DNA of 64,000 nt, from assembly GCA_009760855.2 (NCBI GenBank), contig WPIO01000093.1, positions 120,001 to 184,000 of the forward strand. Direction: 5' to 3'. Positions 22,942 to 34,300 of the stretch are shown piece after piece. Made by a program: the position numbers and the translations under genes. Each line of letters starts with the position of its first letter. The stretch's first letter is position 1. The stretch is from Cristatella mucedo (lineage: Eukaryota > Bryozoa > Phylactolaemata > Cristatellidae). The notes under the pieces are model-generated. The model ran no database searches, was not told where the DNA came from, and worked only from the letters and a program-made list of their open reading frames with translations.

Positions 22942-24104
22942 AAACTGCAGCCTAGTGCTGCTGCCACGCCCCAAAAAGGATCATGCTTGTTCGATTTCAG
23001 CACATGTCGACAAGTACTTGCGGGGCTGCAATCATTTAGAAATGCCCTTTAGTGGTCTATGCAGCACTGTTTGACTCGCGACCGTCTTAAGAAGCTTAGT
23101 TGCAAACTTAGAGCAACCAAAATTACAAAGTAGACTCGTGGATAGCATGGATAGCCGGCCTTGGCTCAGAGGAAAGAACCCTTTCCTCCTGCACGCTTTT
23201 CATGCCTCAGCGCCAGCTCGCCTGCTGCCAGCCTGTTTGCATTCGGTGCGCAGGCAGTGTGGGAAACATGGGCGGCCAGGGGCCTGCCTCTCCCGACACA
23301 GGCTGCTGCAGCAGCAGCAGCAGGTAGCTGCCACAGAGAGGCTGCCTGCTGTGGCTTGTCCAGCTCTGCCAGCCGATGAGTAGGCAAGCGTGAGTGGTCG
23401 GTCGTTGCTGCGTTCTTCCCAGAAGTACTACTCTGGTCTGCGTGCATGTCCCAAAAATAGAAGCAGACTGTCTGGGTTCCCACGACTGCCCTTGATTGTC
23501 GCCGCGGTGACATGGCTGTGATATGCAGAGCCACGCGATGACCTGACGGTGCCAAAACTGCTGACCGCTTAATCAGGGGGGCTGTGCCGAATAGCCTCTG
23601 ATAGCAGGCTAAGAATGCTTGACGTGGCTGGGATTCATCCAAGTGAGGAAGGGACAGATGAGGGAGGGGTCGGAGAAGGAGGCGGGAGACAGGGGTAGGG
23701 TAGCAGGGGAGCAAGGAGAGGCAGCGGAGAGAGAGAGAGAGAACTTTTGAATTCAAATTCAGCGGCTAGTTCCCTCTTCATGTCTGTCTGCCTCTTTTTC
23801 CACCCCCTGCTTCTGCTACTTCCTTCCTTCCCAGCCACGTGCCTGCCGGCCACGTCTTCCTGCTGTCTTGCCCGTGTAAGAAACTCGTCTGGAGCAGCCG
23901 AATTGGGGCATTTGAGCATTGCAGTTTGCGTTCAATTAGGGCCTTCAATGATAGCCCCAGGAGCAGCTGATCTAGAGGCAGCACTGGATGTCGCGGGACT
24001 GGTGCAAGTCCGGCTGCAGCAAGCCAAAGGTAGCATTCAATTTGCTCACAAAGGATGCAGAAGTGGATAGCAGCCACAAACTGAACAATGGGCCAACATG
24101 CCAC
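22371..24104. other. Unassigned sequence around a CTG repeat
   Basis: Short CAG/CAGCAG clusters (22620-22760, 23310-23325) echo the CTG tract, and 23640-23740 is purine-rich (GGGA). ORFs up to 196 codons (minus, 23756-23166) show no domain. Confidence 0.45.
22876..22940 (+). repeat. (CTG)n triplet repeat, about 21 units
   Basis: Pure CTG on the plus strand, opposite polarity to the CAG tracts at 11476 and 15118. Confidence 0.97.
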
Positions 24105-24240
24105 CTTGGGTTGGCTCAGGGGTTAAGGTCATTTGACGGCCTCACACGGCCATCGACGACTGAGGTCGTGAGCTCGAGCCCTTCGGCATAGGTAAAGCGC
24201 CTGGATAGAGTTCAGTTCTCTTAGGGTGCTTCACAAATAA
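24105..24240 (+). mobile_element. Chimeric SINE: tRNA-like head with LINE 3' tail
   Basis: Head GGTTGGCTCAGGGGTTAAGG (box A-like) and GTGAGCTCGAGCCC (box B-like) joined directly to the LINE tail TAAAGCGCCTGGATAGAG, with CTTAGGGTGC further on. Same architecture as the copies at 41838 and 49618. Confidence 0.7.
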
Positions 24241-24244
24241 ATTA

Positions 24245-24441
24245 TAATCCATTAACTAGATTTGCATGCTGACCCTGAGCATGTATCTCCTAACCATGTT
24301 ATTCATGTTGTTTGTTTATCAAGCATGACATTACTCACCATTCAATTGCATTTCCCTTTGCTGCAAATGTAAAGCGCCGAGAAATTGAGTTCACTGAGGG
24401 CGCTTTATCAAGTCCATTATTATTATTATTATTATTATTAT
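24245..24441 (+). mobile_element. LINE 3' UTR and tail
   Basis: TTTGCATGCTGACCCTGAGC through the tail and (ATT)n. Runs straight into a (TG)n microsatellite. Confidence 0.85.
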
Positions 24442-24465
24442 GTGTGTGTTGTGCATGTGCATGTG

Positions 24466-24524
<59 letters not shown>

Positions 24525-24580
24525 GCATGTGCGTGTGCATGTGTGTGGGTGGGTGGGTGTGTGGGTGGGTGGGTAGGTGC
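24442..24580 (+). repeat. (TG)n microsatellite with GCATG and GGTG variants
   Basis: About 140 bp of TG-rich repeat, purest at 24470-24518, flanked on both sides by plus-strand LINE 3' ends. Confidence 0.95.
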
Positions 24581-24624
24581 AGCACACTGGGCCAGAAAAG
24601 GGAGGCAAGCCCTTTACTTCGTTG

Positions 24625-24802
24625 GACCCTGTGCATGGCATACCTAACCATGTTATTCTTGTTGTTTATTGAGCATGCGACCACTAATCATTCGATCATG
24701 CTTCCTTTGCAGCAAATGTCAAGTTCCTAGAAAGAGATTGAGTTCTCTGAGGGTGCTATATCAAATGCATTGTTATTATCATTGTTATTATTATTATTAT
24801 TA
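24625..24802 (+). mobile_element. LINE 3' UTR and tail
   Basis: GACCCTGTGCATGGC through GAGATTGAGTTCTCTGAGGG and an imperfect (ATT)n tail. Confidence 0.82.
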
Positions 24803-24921
24803 GGGTCCGGCTACCGGTTTGCCGGACTTTTAACTAGCTTCTGCTGCCTGCATCGATCAGAGCTTGGCTTTGGCCGGCTGCAGGCAGCTGCAACCTGCAC
24901 GGTAGGTGAGCCGCTGGAGTA

Positions 24922-24966
24922 GCCTCTTCCTTCCTTCCTTCCTTCCTTCCTTCCTTCCTTCCTTCC
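24922..24966 (+). repeat. (CCTT)n tetranucleotide repeat
   Basis: About ten CCTT units ending in a C-run. Confidence 0.95.
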
Positions 24967-26084
24967 CCCCATTGTTTTTAAAGCCAAGATCTCCAGTAAT
25001 GTGGGCGGGCGGTGGCAGCGGTGGCCGTCTTGTCTTGCAGCAGAGCGAGTCATCGCTCAGAGAAGCATGCCCCGGCGGCCAAGTCATCAAAGCAGCGACC
25101 GAGGGCGGAGCATCGGCTCCGGTCGGGTCCCATCAGGCTCTCAGCGACGGCTGCTTACTCCTCGCGCAGGTCACTTGATGCCCGGCTTGCCGGCACTGCA
25201 CAACGGCTCGGCATTCTTCGAGCCTTGATCTGCGGCTTCGGCTGCGGCGGCGGCGGCGGCTTGTTTCGGGGCCCGGTTCTCGAGCGCCATTTGCCCTCAC
25301 CCCTGCTCTGGCTCGCTCGCTCGCTAGCGGCATTGAGTGCTCCGCGCAGACATCGCGAGCACAGCGCTGGCGCCGCTACTCCTCCCAATTACCGAGCGCG
25401 GCGGGCGCCCGGCCGCCTGCCCGCCTGCCTCGGCGCCGCCGCTCGGCGAGGGGGCCGCCGCCGCAGCCGCCGAAGCACGTGCGCGACCCGAGGCTGTAGC
25501 TCGCCGCGTCACCTCCCGGATGCAGGTTGCGGTCGCTCTACTCTCGAGCGTCGGTCCGTGCCGACGCAGGGACGGACGACCGCGTGACTGCTTCATCCGG
25601 CCGCCGGCACCGGTCGCCGCCGGCGCAGGCGCCGGCGGCGAAATCGTTCATGCCGCCCGCAGCGGCCGCGCGACCTGGGCGGCGGCTTTAAGAAAAAGCC
25701 GAGTGAGCGCTCCGGGGACACAACTCCCGAGCGCTAAGGGGGCAACACGTTCCCCCCCGGAGCTGATTTGGTCATCAAACGAAAGTCATTTTAGTGCAGG
25801 TCACCCAGAATGCGTACAGCGGCTGCTAGATGTAGGCTGGCCCAGACAATTTTGTGCGTTAGGCTGTCCGATTTCTGAGTAGGATTGAATTTTCCCAAAG
25901 CTGGTAAATTGGTTGTATCAGCTTTCAATTTGAGAACGTTTACTGCCACCTACGATTTCAAATGAATGTCAGCTATATATCGGCAAGCCGGAGAGTATAA
26001 ATTGAGATAAGAAGTGGACCTAAAACATATCCATAGGGCACGCCACCCCGTAATGGCTGACTTGATGACCGTTGGTAGTTGACG
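24967..26084. other. CpG-rich block followed by unassigned DNA
   Basis: 25000-25780 is GC- and CpG-dense, with overlapping ORFs on both strands (up to 191 codons) of Arg/Ala/Pro composition and no domain. It could be the CpG island of a gene outside the window or of an untranslated exon. 25780-26084 is ordinary. Confidence 0.5.
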
Positions 26085-26330
26085 TAATGATAGTAATAAT
26101 AACAACATACTTGATAAAGCGCCCTCAGATAACTCAATCTCTTTCTGGGCGCTTTGCATGTGCTACATAGGAAACGCGATCGAATGGTTCTACTCTCTTA
26201 AATCTCCCAGTAAGATAGGACCTAAACCATGATAGCGCAGGGCCCGAGATGTCTACATTAGATGAGAGTCGCTCACGAAGAGGTTGGCGAACATGACAAA
26301 CCTGCAGTCATATTTAGGGCCGTCTGCGCT
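26085..26330 (-). mobile_element. LINE tail joined to an RT fragment (internal deletion)
   Basis: Reverse tail at 26093-26170, followed within 40 bp by CTCCCAGTAAGATAGGACCT, which in the copy at 16857-18880 lies about 550 bp further into the coding part (17645). The copy has lost that interval. Confidence 0.65.
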
Positions 26331-26708
26331 GGCTTTGCAGCATGTTTCGACTTTCTCATCAAAGCAGAGCTGCTGTAGTGCCAGTCTAAAGAGAACCATA
26401 TAGTATATATTTAGTATCCACTAGTTTATATGTAGCTAGCCGTAGAGTAGTGAGTAGCCTGAGAGTAATCCTCGACAGAAAGTGAACGCAGCTAGCAAGG
26501 CTGGCAATATCTACGGACAGCGTGACGTCCCTGACTTGAGGACATTTAGAAATAAGTTAAAAACTTGCCACGCAAGGGCATCGCTAATTTTGCGAGAGAC
26601 AGCCATGTAATCTGAGCTAATTGAGGACAAACTGACTGAGCTAGTTTAGGACAAACAGTGTGAGCTAGATTCAGACAGACAGTGAGTTAGTTTAGGACAG
26701 AAAGCCTG

Positions 26709-26747
26709 AGAGAGAGTGAGAGGAAGAGAGAGAGAGAGAGGAAGAGA

Positions 26748-26815
<68 letters not shown>
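26709..26815 (+). repeat. (GA)n microsatellite
   Basis: GA repeat with GGAA and GACA variants in the first half, pure in the second. Confidence 0.96.
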
Positions 26816-26817
<2 letters not shown>

Positions 26818-26997
26818 CGTACCGAAGCTGAATGAGACCGACTGACGCGCAAAAGGCCAAGGGTGACACGGAGAAAAGAGAGAAAGGGCTGTGATACTGT
26901 GATAAGAAAGATGGAGATACGAGAGACACTTAATAACGAGAATTTAAAAAAGTCCTAGTCAATTTCTATGATAACAGTTCCAATGTACTCGTCTCAA

Positions 26998-27172
26998 AAT
27001 TCACGACCCGGGTACTGGTTTTGAGTCCTGCAGAGCAGGAGACTTTTTATTTTGCCGGCTAGAAGTGCTGTGTAAGCCCATTTAGGCACTTCTGCCGCCA
27101 CATCAATGGGGCTGTGGAATCAGCCGAACCCATTTTTTCCTTTACTTTTACTTTCCTTTGTCGGTTCAACTT
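26998..27172 (+). mobile_element. tRNA-derived SINE
   Basis: Box B-like GGTTTTGAGTCC, body TTTGCCGGCTAGAAGTGCTG (diverged), CTTCTGCCGCCACATCAATG and a (CTTTTA)n-type end. Confidence 0.72.
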
Positions 27173-27382
27173 TCTAGCCACCTTCAAGTCCGCATCTGGA
27201 GAACTCACCTCGAAGCACCTCTCCAAGCTTACTATCAGTCCTCCAGGACACCTTAACGCACTACCCTCGTATTGAAATGCTTATGTCTGTTGGTCCCCAC
27301 TAGAATTATCCTTTTAGATGTGCCCCCAGCCTCAGTTTATGTCTCTGCATCTCTAAAGGGAGGCTTTTTCAGGCCAGTCTTT

Positions 27383-28150
27383 AATAATAGTTAAAATAGT
27401 AATACGTTTATGTAGCATCCCGAGAGAGCTACATCTTTCTGGGTAATTTACATATGCTGTAAAGGAAGCATGTCAATATCATTAGTGCGTACCTTGCGCA
27501 CAGGGCTAGCACGCGTAATCACACGTGCACAAGGTAGTAACGCTGTGAGGAAAAGGTGCGTTTTATTTTCTTTTTTAATGTCGTCTAGTCAGTTGATGTG
27601 GTGACCTCAGTCGGAAGTGAGTTCCAGGTTTTGGGAGCGTAAAAACTAAAGGCTGGCCTCCAAAGGATTTGCGGTTGGTTCGAGGCGCAGCTAAACGATT
27701 TGAGTCAGAAGAGCGGGTGGTACGACGCCTAGCTTGATTGGAAGAAATAATAGTTCAGACAGGTAGACTAGAGCAAGAGGATGAGGGAACGTCTGAGCGG
27801 GAAATACAACTTGAAGTCGATGCGCCGCAGGATTGAAAGTCGCCGGCGAGAATGTTGTGGCTGATGTGGCAGCTGTGACGTTTGTGATAGATAAGCCTGA
27901 AGCTGCAGAATTATGCACCAACTGTAAGCACCTGATTGCATAGGCTTGCAAAGGCTTGCAAGCTGCGAGTTATGGAAGTCGAGAAGAGATGTCATAAATG
28001 CATGGACCAGTGGCATGACAATCTAATCAGGTCCTAATTTTTGCAACGTTACGTAGCTGAAAGAAGGCAGTCTCGACTGAGGAGCTGATGCGATCGTTTA
28101 TTGAAATGCTACTTTGCAACTGTACACACGGATTTCTCGCTGAAGACATT
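27383..28150 (-). mobile_element. CR1/L2-type LINE 3' fragment
   Basis: AT-rich tail at 27383-27450, then the minus-strand C-terminal region (28016-27691: VHAFMTSLLDFHNSQLASL and RCLQLVHNSAA). Multiple stops. Confidence 0.75.
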
Positions 28151-28309
28151 AGGCTAGGGTAATTTGAATGAATGTCACGCAGACTCCCTTTTGCCGTTCG
28201 TATCAATGGCGACCGAACGAGTACTGGTGGAACAGCTAGAAGTTATATTCAAACGAAGGACCTGGCACGGAAAATTTCTGTTAGGATTTAGAACTAATCA
28301 CTCAAGAGA

Positions 28310-29230
28310 GCTACCAGTCCTGAAGAGTTTATAATGACTTGCTCAGGAGTGTTGACTTTGACAGAGTGAGAGTGATAACTCGGTTGTATATCTCGGCGGC
28401 GTTTGATAGTTTAATTACTCCAGCGCCCCTGCTGAACGCCTTTAATCTCGGATAGGCATCGCTGACATTGCATTGCAGCGATTCAGGTCAAATCTTAGTG
28501 AGATATTTCAGAGCGTATATGTAAAAAAAACACTGGTCATTTAGTTAACCTTCAAAGTAGGGGCTACCACGGAGATCTGCTCGATTCTTTTCACAACAAA
28601 CTATCTCCTTCTTGTCGATGCAATCGCCCGGACCAATCTAGGCTGTCATTTCGATGCAGACGACAAACAGCTGCGGATGCAGGGTATTCCATCGATGTTA
28701 ATAAGTGCTTTTTTGGCGTTATCTATCGAGACGTTAGGTAGCTCTCTCCTTGCAGGTCTTCCTACCTGTACAACGAGACGCTTACAGTTGGTGCAAAACT
28801 CGGCTGCCTAGGATGTCTGTCGTGAACGTTGCAACTGTGACACTAAAAAAGTTAATCTCCATCGTGCACCGGATCGCCGTCAATCAGCGTATGAATCTTA
28901 AGATAATGTCACTCACGTATAAGTCCCTTCATTTTCTAGCTCCTGCTTACCGATATGAAATACTTTCCAATCGGTGTTCCTCTCTTACCGCCCGCTCGCC
29001 GGACTAAAGTCGTTTAGCTGCGCCTCCAACTGGCCTCAAATCCTTCGGAGGCCTTCGGGCCGCCAGTGGACCCACGGAATGGAACTATGCACAGGCTGAC
29101 TTCACATCCTCTGGCTTGACGGCATCGACACAAAGCTAAAAAGCCAGGCGCGCTCCACGAAGCACGGGCTTCGTCCGGACGAGTCGTTCTTTATGTGTGT
29201 CGGTAATGTGCTGTAATTGTGCCTGCTATT
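28310..29230 (+). mobile_element. Degraded LINE reverse-transcriptase fragment
   Basis: The plus strand encodes HFDADDKQ near 28650, a mutated RT YADD box. It is followed by CAGTTGGTGCAAAACTCGGC (28783, LQLVQNSA region) and sequence matching the C-terminus to about 29200. Frameshifted throughout. Confidence 0.65.
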
Positions 29231-29499
29231 AACGCTAATCAATTTATGCGCTTCCTTTCAAGCCCCCCCCCCCAGTGCAGTGCCCGGATTGACAGACTTA
29301 GCTCAGTTTGGGGCGAATATGCGCACGTATGGATTAGTATTACTGTTTTGCTGCTCTCTGCCGCTCTCGTCTCGATGCAATCAAAGTAGCGTTGCCCACC
29401 AGACGCCCGCCATGCCGACCGCGATATCAGCCGGATACCACCGGCCGCGCTAGGTAGAGGCAGCGCGGGCGTATAGAGGGGACCGGAAGTGTTGCTAAA

Positions 29500-30245
29500 A
29501 CCGAACTAATACTCGTTGACAACCCCAAGCTTGCGGTTGGACTAGGAGACTTTGCTCATCTTACTGGTGATGCTGCGGCGGCGCGGCGACCGTTATCGTG
29601 TGCTCTGAACATAGGTGCCCTCTTTGATAGTAACTGCTTATGGTTTGAAAGCTCCTTTAAGAAGATGCTTCCCCAGCTATTAATCGCGTTCAATGCCTGT
29701 CCAAGATTGAGGACTGTCTATCGCGATGGCTTGCTGAAAATGCAGCTAGCGCCCTGGTTCTGTCCCAGCTGGACTACTGCGATACATTTTGCCCGGTCTG
29801 CTGAAAAAAGCTACCGAGCCTCTGCAGCTGGTGATGAATACGGCTGCAAAGCTAGTAAGCAAATCCCAGAGATTCAGCCGCGTGTCATCTTTGCGCGGAA
29901 GGAGCTGCAATGGCTCTCGTTCAATCAATGAATACGAAGAGAAATTCTTATTCTGACTCTCAAGGCCCACCACGGTTTGGCTTCTTCAAAACCAGCTGAA
30001 GTGTTGCACCAGATTCAGCCTCCTCCTGTCCTCAGATCTTCTATGGACCATAAATTAGCTGTTCCATTCTTACACTTGAAGACCGTTGGCCACAGAAGCT
30101 TTTGCTCTGTAGGCTCTAGAGTGCGAAACTCACTCCCACAATTCTTACGCAACGCCATCTTTCTCCCGATGCCGACTATCGCACATCCCTTCAAACCGTC
30201 CTGAGTCGCTGCTTCCGCGCTATCCACTACCTCGACTGCCTTCCT
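29500..30245 (+). mobile_element. Diverged CR1-like LINE C-terminal fragment
   Basis: Frames at 29977-30204 read LKTVGHRSFCSVGSRVRNSL, a LINE C-terminal pattern. Upstream (29740-29790) TCCCAGCTGGACTACTGCGA matches the RT-downstream LDYCD motif. Different family or subfamily from the abundant one. Confidence 0.6.
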
Positions 30246-30267
30246 GAATCAGCTAAATAAAAATTTA

Positions 30268-30400
30268 GAAAATTATAAGTCATTTGTGTAGCGTCCTAAG
30301 AGAACTTGGTGCCTATCCAGACGCTTTTCATACGCAGCAAGCCTCGAGCGTACATCTTAGTCGTCAAAGGCGAGCACCTTACCATGTGCCAAACCAAAAG
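30268..30400 (-). mobile_element. LINE 3' tail
   Basis: Reverse tail (TAGCGTCCTAAGAGAACTTG, GACGCTTTTCATACG) followed by the same flanking block as the tail at 7835. Confidence 0.65.
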
Positions 30401-30466
30401 CTTTCTGCTTCTCACTTTCTTTTCGTCGCCCTTCGCGACTCAGTCGTGAATTAGAGTCTCGCACCG

Positions 30467-30575
30467 ATTGATCCTCTATTACCAACTGCAAGCGGTTGTG
30501 ATAGCTGTTAAAAGCTCTTCTGTCCCTATATAAATGAGGTTGTTGAATCAGCGAACCGTTTTTATTTAGTTCTTT
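30467..30575 (+). mobile_element. 5'-truncated tRNA-derived SINE
   Basis: Body and end only: ACCAACTGCAAGCGGTTGTG, TTCTGTCCCTATATAAATGA and T-rich end. The tRNA-like head is missing. Confidence 0.75.
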
Positions 30576-30829
30576 TGGCTTGCTCCGCTACCGAGTGCGA
30601 TACATTACAGGGTATTATTACCAGCCCGTGGCCCCAGCTATGCTGAAGCTAGCGTCTGGCATATTTCAACTATTTTGAGCCAAGTAACGTCGCGCAGCTA
30701 TAGTGGCTCTTCAAGGTCATGAGGGCCAGCTTAGGTAAGAGTGAGACACCAAAACTAGTACAGTACACGCATTTGTTACACAGCGTTTACGCTACTGTCA
30801 TTCTTTATTCGGAAATCTCCGGTCTGTGC

Positions 30830-30975
30830 CCGTAATCGTTTGCAGCTGGTGCAAAACTCAGCAGCTCGTCTGGTCTGTATTCAACGGCGTAGCTGCTACA
30901 TCAGAGCCGTCAGTCTGAACTTCACTTGTCTCCCTGTCGAGCATCGAATCTCGACCTCAAGATCCTCCTCCGTCA
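30830..30975 (+). mobile_element. LINE C-terminal fragment
   Basis: CAGCTGGTGCAAAACTCAGC encodes QLVQNSAARLVCIQRRSC, the LINE motif; the match is lost at about 30975, where a SINE begins. Confidence 0.65.
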
Positions 30976-30976
30976 G

Positions 30977-31098
30977 ACTTTCGAGTCCTGCAATCTGGGC
31001 AATCGTTTATTACTCGCTGGAAGTGGTGGTAGTGTCCGCTAAGGTTCTTCTGCCGCTACGTAAAACGAGGCTGTCAAAGCAGCTAACCCTGAAGGTTG
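30977..31098 (+). mobile_element. tRNA-derived SINE, partial head
   Basis: Starts at box B (CTTTCGAGTCCTGC), body CTCGCTGGAAGTGGTGG, CTTCTGCCGCTACGTAAAAC. It sits between two LINE fragments. Confidence 0.72.
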
Positions 31099-31099
31099 C

Positions 31100-31375
31100 T
31101 CCACTCGCTTCCGCGGGCTCACCACCTAGCCGACCACCGCGCTCGTCCAGTCCCGCTCCCTCCTCGGCTTCCGGTCATCTCGCCGTCCCGCGCACTACAA
31201 ATCGAAGCTTTTGGCGACGGACCGACCGACCCTTCGGCTCGCTCGCGTGTGCATCGAGCGTCTGGAATTGCTTCTAGCTACCGCGGTCGCCACCTGCAAC
31301 GACCTTCAGCGTCGTGCACGTCTGAGCGTGACTTGCGCGACGCTGAAGGTCAGCTTTCCCTTAAAACGCCAGTGA
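31100..31375 (+). mobile_element. Second LINE family (CR1-like) 3' fragment, GC-shifted
   Basis: TCATCTCGCCGTC..GCACTACAAATCGAAG..GCGAC and GGAATTGCTTCTAGC align block by block with the copy at 5240-5340 but with many A/T to G/C differences. It contains a 14-bp inverted repeat (31301-31314 / 31338-31351). Confidence 0.55.
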
Positions 31376-34300
31376 ACTCGTCTTATTCGTTTCTGCGTGC
31401 GTTGCGCTCCCACCGGTGCACGATTTGGCTGGTGCACGTTACGTGCCCAGAGGAGGTCACACTAGCCGGCGGCGTCCTCTTCGGCCTCTTCGGCTTTGCT
31501 ATTGGCTCGCGCATTGCCAGTGCGCGAGCCAATGAGCTGCGTTCGAGCTTGCGCTCGCGCGTCGCTAGCGGGAACGTGATTAGAAGCCTGGCCGGCGATT
31601 CTCTCGCGCAGCCGGAGCCGCAGTTCGGCGCGCGGACGGAGATTCGGCTCTCTGAGGGCACGATCGGGGAACGAACGAATATCATTATTATTGTCAGCGT
31701 CTCGCCCCCCTCCTCCTCGTTGTCTTAATTGCGTCTAGCTTGGCACGCGTGTACGCGCGTAGCCAATGCACCGGGCGAGGCATCTATCGCGCGTCGGAAT
31801 GAGGCACGCTCATTCGTCGGCCTCGGAGACAGCGAGCTTCCTCTCTGTGGCGGGCTCTTGTGCGGCGACGCCGCCGCCAAGTTATCCGCCCAGGCTACCG
31901 CGAACGGTGCGCACCGTCACCCGCCGCAGCGCGATCGTCGCCAGCTGCTAATCTCCGCTCAGCCGTTGCTCGGTTTGCACCGACTTCGGCGAACCGATCG
32001 GCACGGAAGCGCGCCCAAGACCCCAGAACGCGACCGGAGATGGACTAGCGAGCGGCCGCTGCCCGCAGTTCGCCCGCGGAAAGCAGACAGACGCTGGCCG
32101 GCCTGCGCCCAGGCTACGCTCGCTACGGGCTTTCACCGCGCTACGCGGAGGAGAGGGCCGTCATTGCCTTCTCCGAATGAGCTGCCGAGCTGCCGCGGAC
32201 GTTCTAGAGCCTCGTGGCTGCAGGCTGCAGTAGCACTTCCTTCCGCCGACCTGCCACTTGACGGCGCTAGCGATATCGCACGCTTAATAGTGCGCATTTT
32301 ATGGCAGCCGAAGGGTTTACGACCGGAAGGCACTTCAGATTACTCCACCTTTGCCGGCAGAGGGTGACCTCGCACCGGAAGAGCGTTTAGCCGCTGCCGC
32401 AGTGGACGCCGCTCGACGTCGTTGCTAGCTGCACGACGTCCGGACGAGGTGCTGCGGGCAGCGATGTAGCGAAGGGGACAGGGGGAGCATTAGTGCCAGG
32501 GCGCTGGTTCAGAGGGGGGGGCGGCGGCGCCAAAATGGGTGCCTAATACTGGGGGAGGGGGCGCCGTCGGTGTAGTTCGTCCCTGGGTGCACAATATCCT
32601 AGGAACGCCACCGGCTGTGGGTCACCGATCAACACGTTAATTGACAGCCTAAACAAGAGAGACGCCGGCTAGCCAGAAGCAAGTTCGTAAAAAAGAGCCG
32701 AAACTGGACGGACGGGCGGCTTGGCGTTTGAATTTGCCTAGTGAATCCCGCCCGTCCCGCTGCTGTCTCAGCTCTCGCCCGTCGCACGCTCAACGGTAGA
32801 CGCACTGTGAGACTGAGCCGGCGGCGGCGGCCGAGCGAATGCGGCCATTGCTGCGGGCCGCTCTCCTTCGACCACGTGCCTTCCCCCCCGTGTGGATCTG
32901 CGGAGGTTCGCGGAACAAGGATGGAAATACCCAATTTTTGTTTGCCCGAAAAATCAGACGATTGGTTTTAATGGAATAAAACCCAATTTTCCGATTAAAA
33001 TCTGTTTTTATTTCGGCGCGTAGCCACACTTAAACTCTGCACCTGGTCATTTGCCATCATTCCCGAGAAAAGAAGAACCTCAGCCTCAATCTCGCGCGCA
33101 CAGTCGTCCTGGCGGCTGGGCCCGGTCGGAGCGGCCGACGCCACTAAAATGGATGATTTGAGAATCCCGGCTTGACCTTACTAAAACCGAATAAAACTGA
33201 ATTTTTGCTGGATCCGGGTGGTCGGGTTTTACATAGAAACCGACTAAAGCCCGAATGATTAAAACCGCACCGCGCCATCAACGACGTGGAAGCGGACCGT
33301 CGCGTCGCTCTCTTCGCGTTTCTTCCCCCGGACTTCCGGCTGAGTTGGCTGGGTAAGAAGCAAGGTCGCGAAGCAAGGTCACCTCCGCTGCGAGGCTGCC
33401 GTATTCGCCAACGTTCAGCGTTCTCTGAGGGCCCTTCGCCGACGGCGAGAAACAAAGCTAACTGCCCCGGCACCGGCGAGCGAGGAACGGCGGCGGCTCG
33501 CTCGACTGACCCAGGAGTAGCCGCGGACTGACAGAGGCGGCACGGCCGCCGCTGTCTGGCCGCGACGACTTCGCCGTGCGACCGGCCCGCGGCGCCGTCT
33601 CGTCGCAAAGTCGGCCGCGCTGCGCTGCCTTGCGCTACGAGGAACTCGGGCGCCGCTGCCCCGCATGCACGAGCGCTCGGCTCAGCGCGACGCTCGCGCG
33701 AGGCACCTCCCCTTCTGAGATCTGCGTCTAACGCGCTTCCCAGTACAAGTGCGTCATTGCCGCGTCATCCGGACGAAGCCAGCATCCGCGACGCCACCGC
33801 GAGTACGCCCAGTTACCCGCATCGCCTCCCGCACGAGTGCCAGACTGCGGGGTCGTGCCGCCGAAATCCAGGGACTCGTCGCGCGCGCGCGCGCGAGCTC
33901 GAGCTGAGCGGCGGCGGCGGCGGGGGGGGGGGAGCGATTTAATTTCGTGAAGTCGACGGCCCGATCGTCTCTGCTCGATTGGGTGAACGCGAGCAAAGGC
34001 GGGGTGAGCGAGCGCCGGCGCTCAGCGTACGGTCGGCGACCTTGGGCGCCGGAGGAATACAAGCGAACTGCGCTACCAGGCGGCCAGATTGTGTCCGCAA
34101 GAGCTCGCGAAGCAGCAGCAGCGCAGGAGTCGGCGACGGCTTGCGCTCCAGCGGCTTCCGGCGGCGGCGGCGGCGGCAGTTGCGGCCCTGAGCGGCACGA
34201 GTGAAACAGCGGCGAGCGCGCGCTCGAGTCGGACCGCTTCAGGCGGCAGGACGCAGGACGCTCTCAGGAGCCCGACCGCAGAGGTCGCACCCGGACCCCG

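Larger units (their letters stand above)
26331..27382. other. Unassigned sequence around GA repeat and SINE
   Basis: 26590-26700 has repeated GACAGACAGTGAG/GAGCTAG-type words leading into the GA repeat. Nothing else recognised. Confidence 0.45.
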
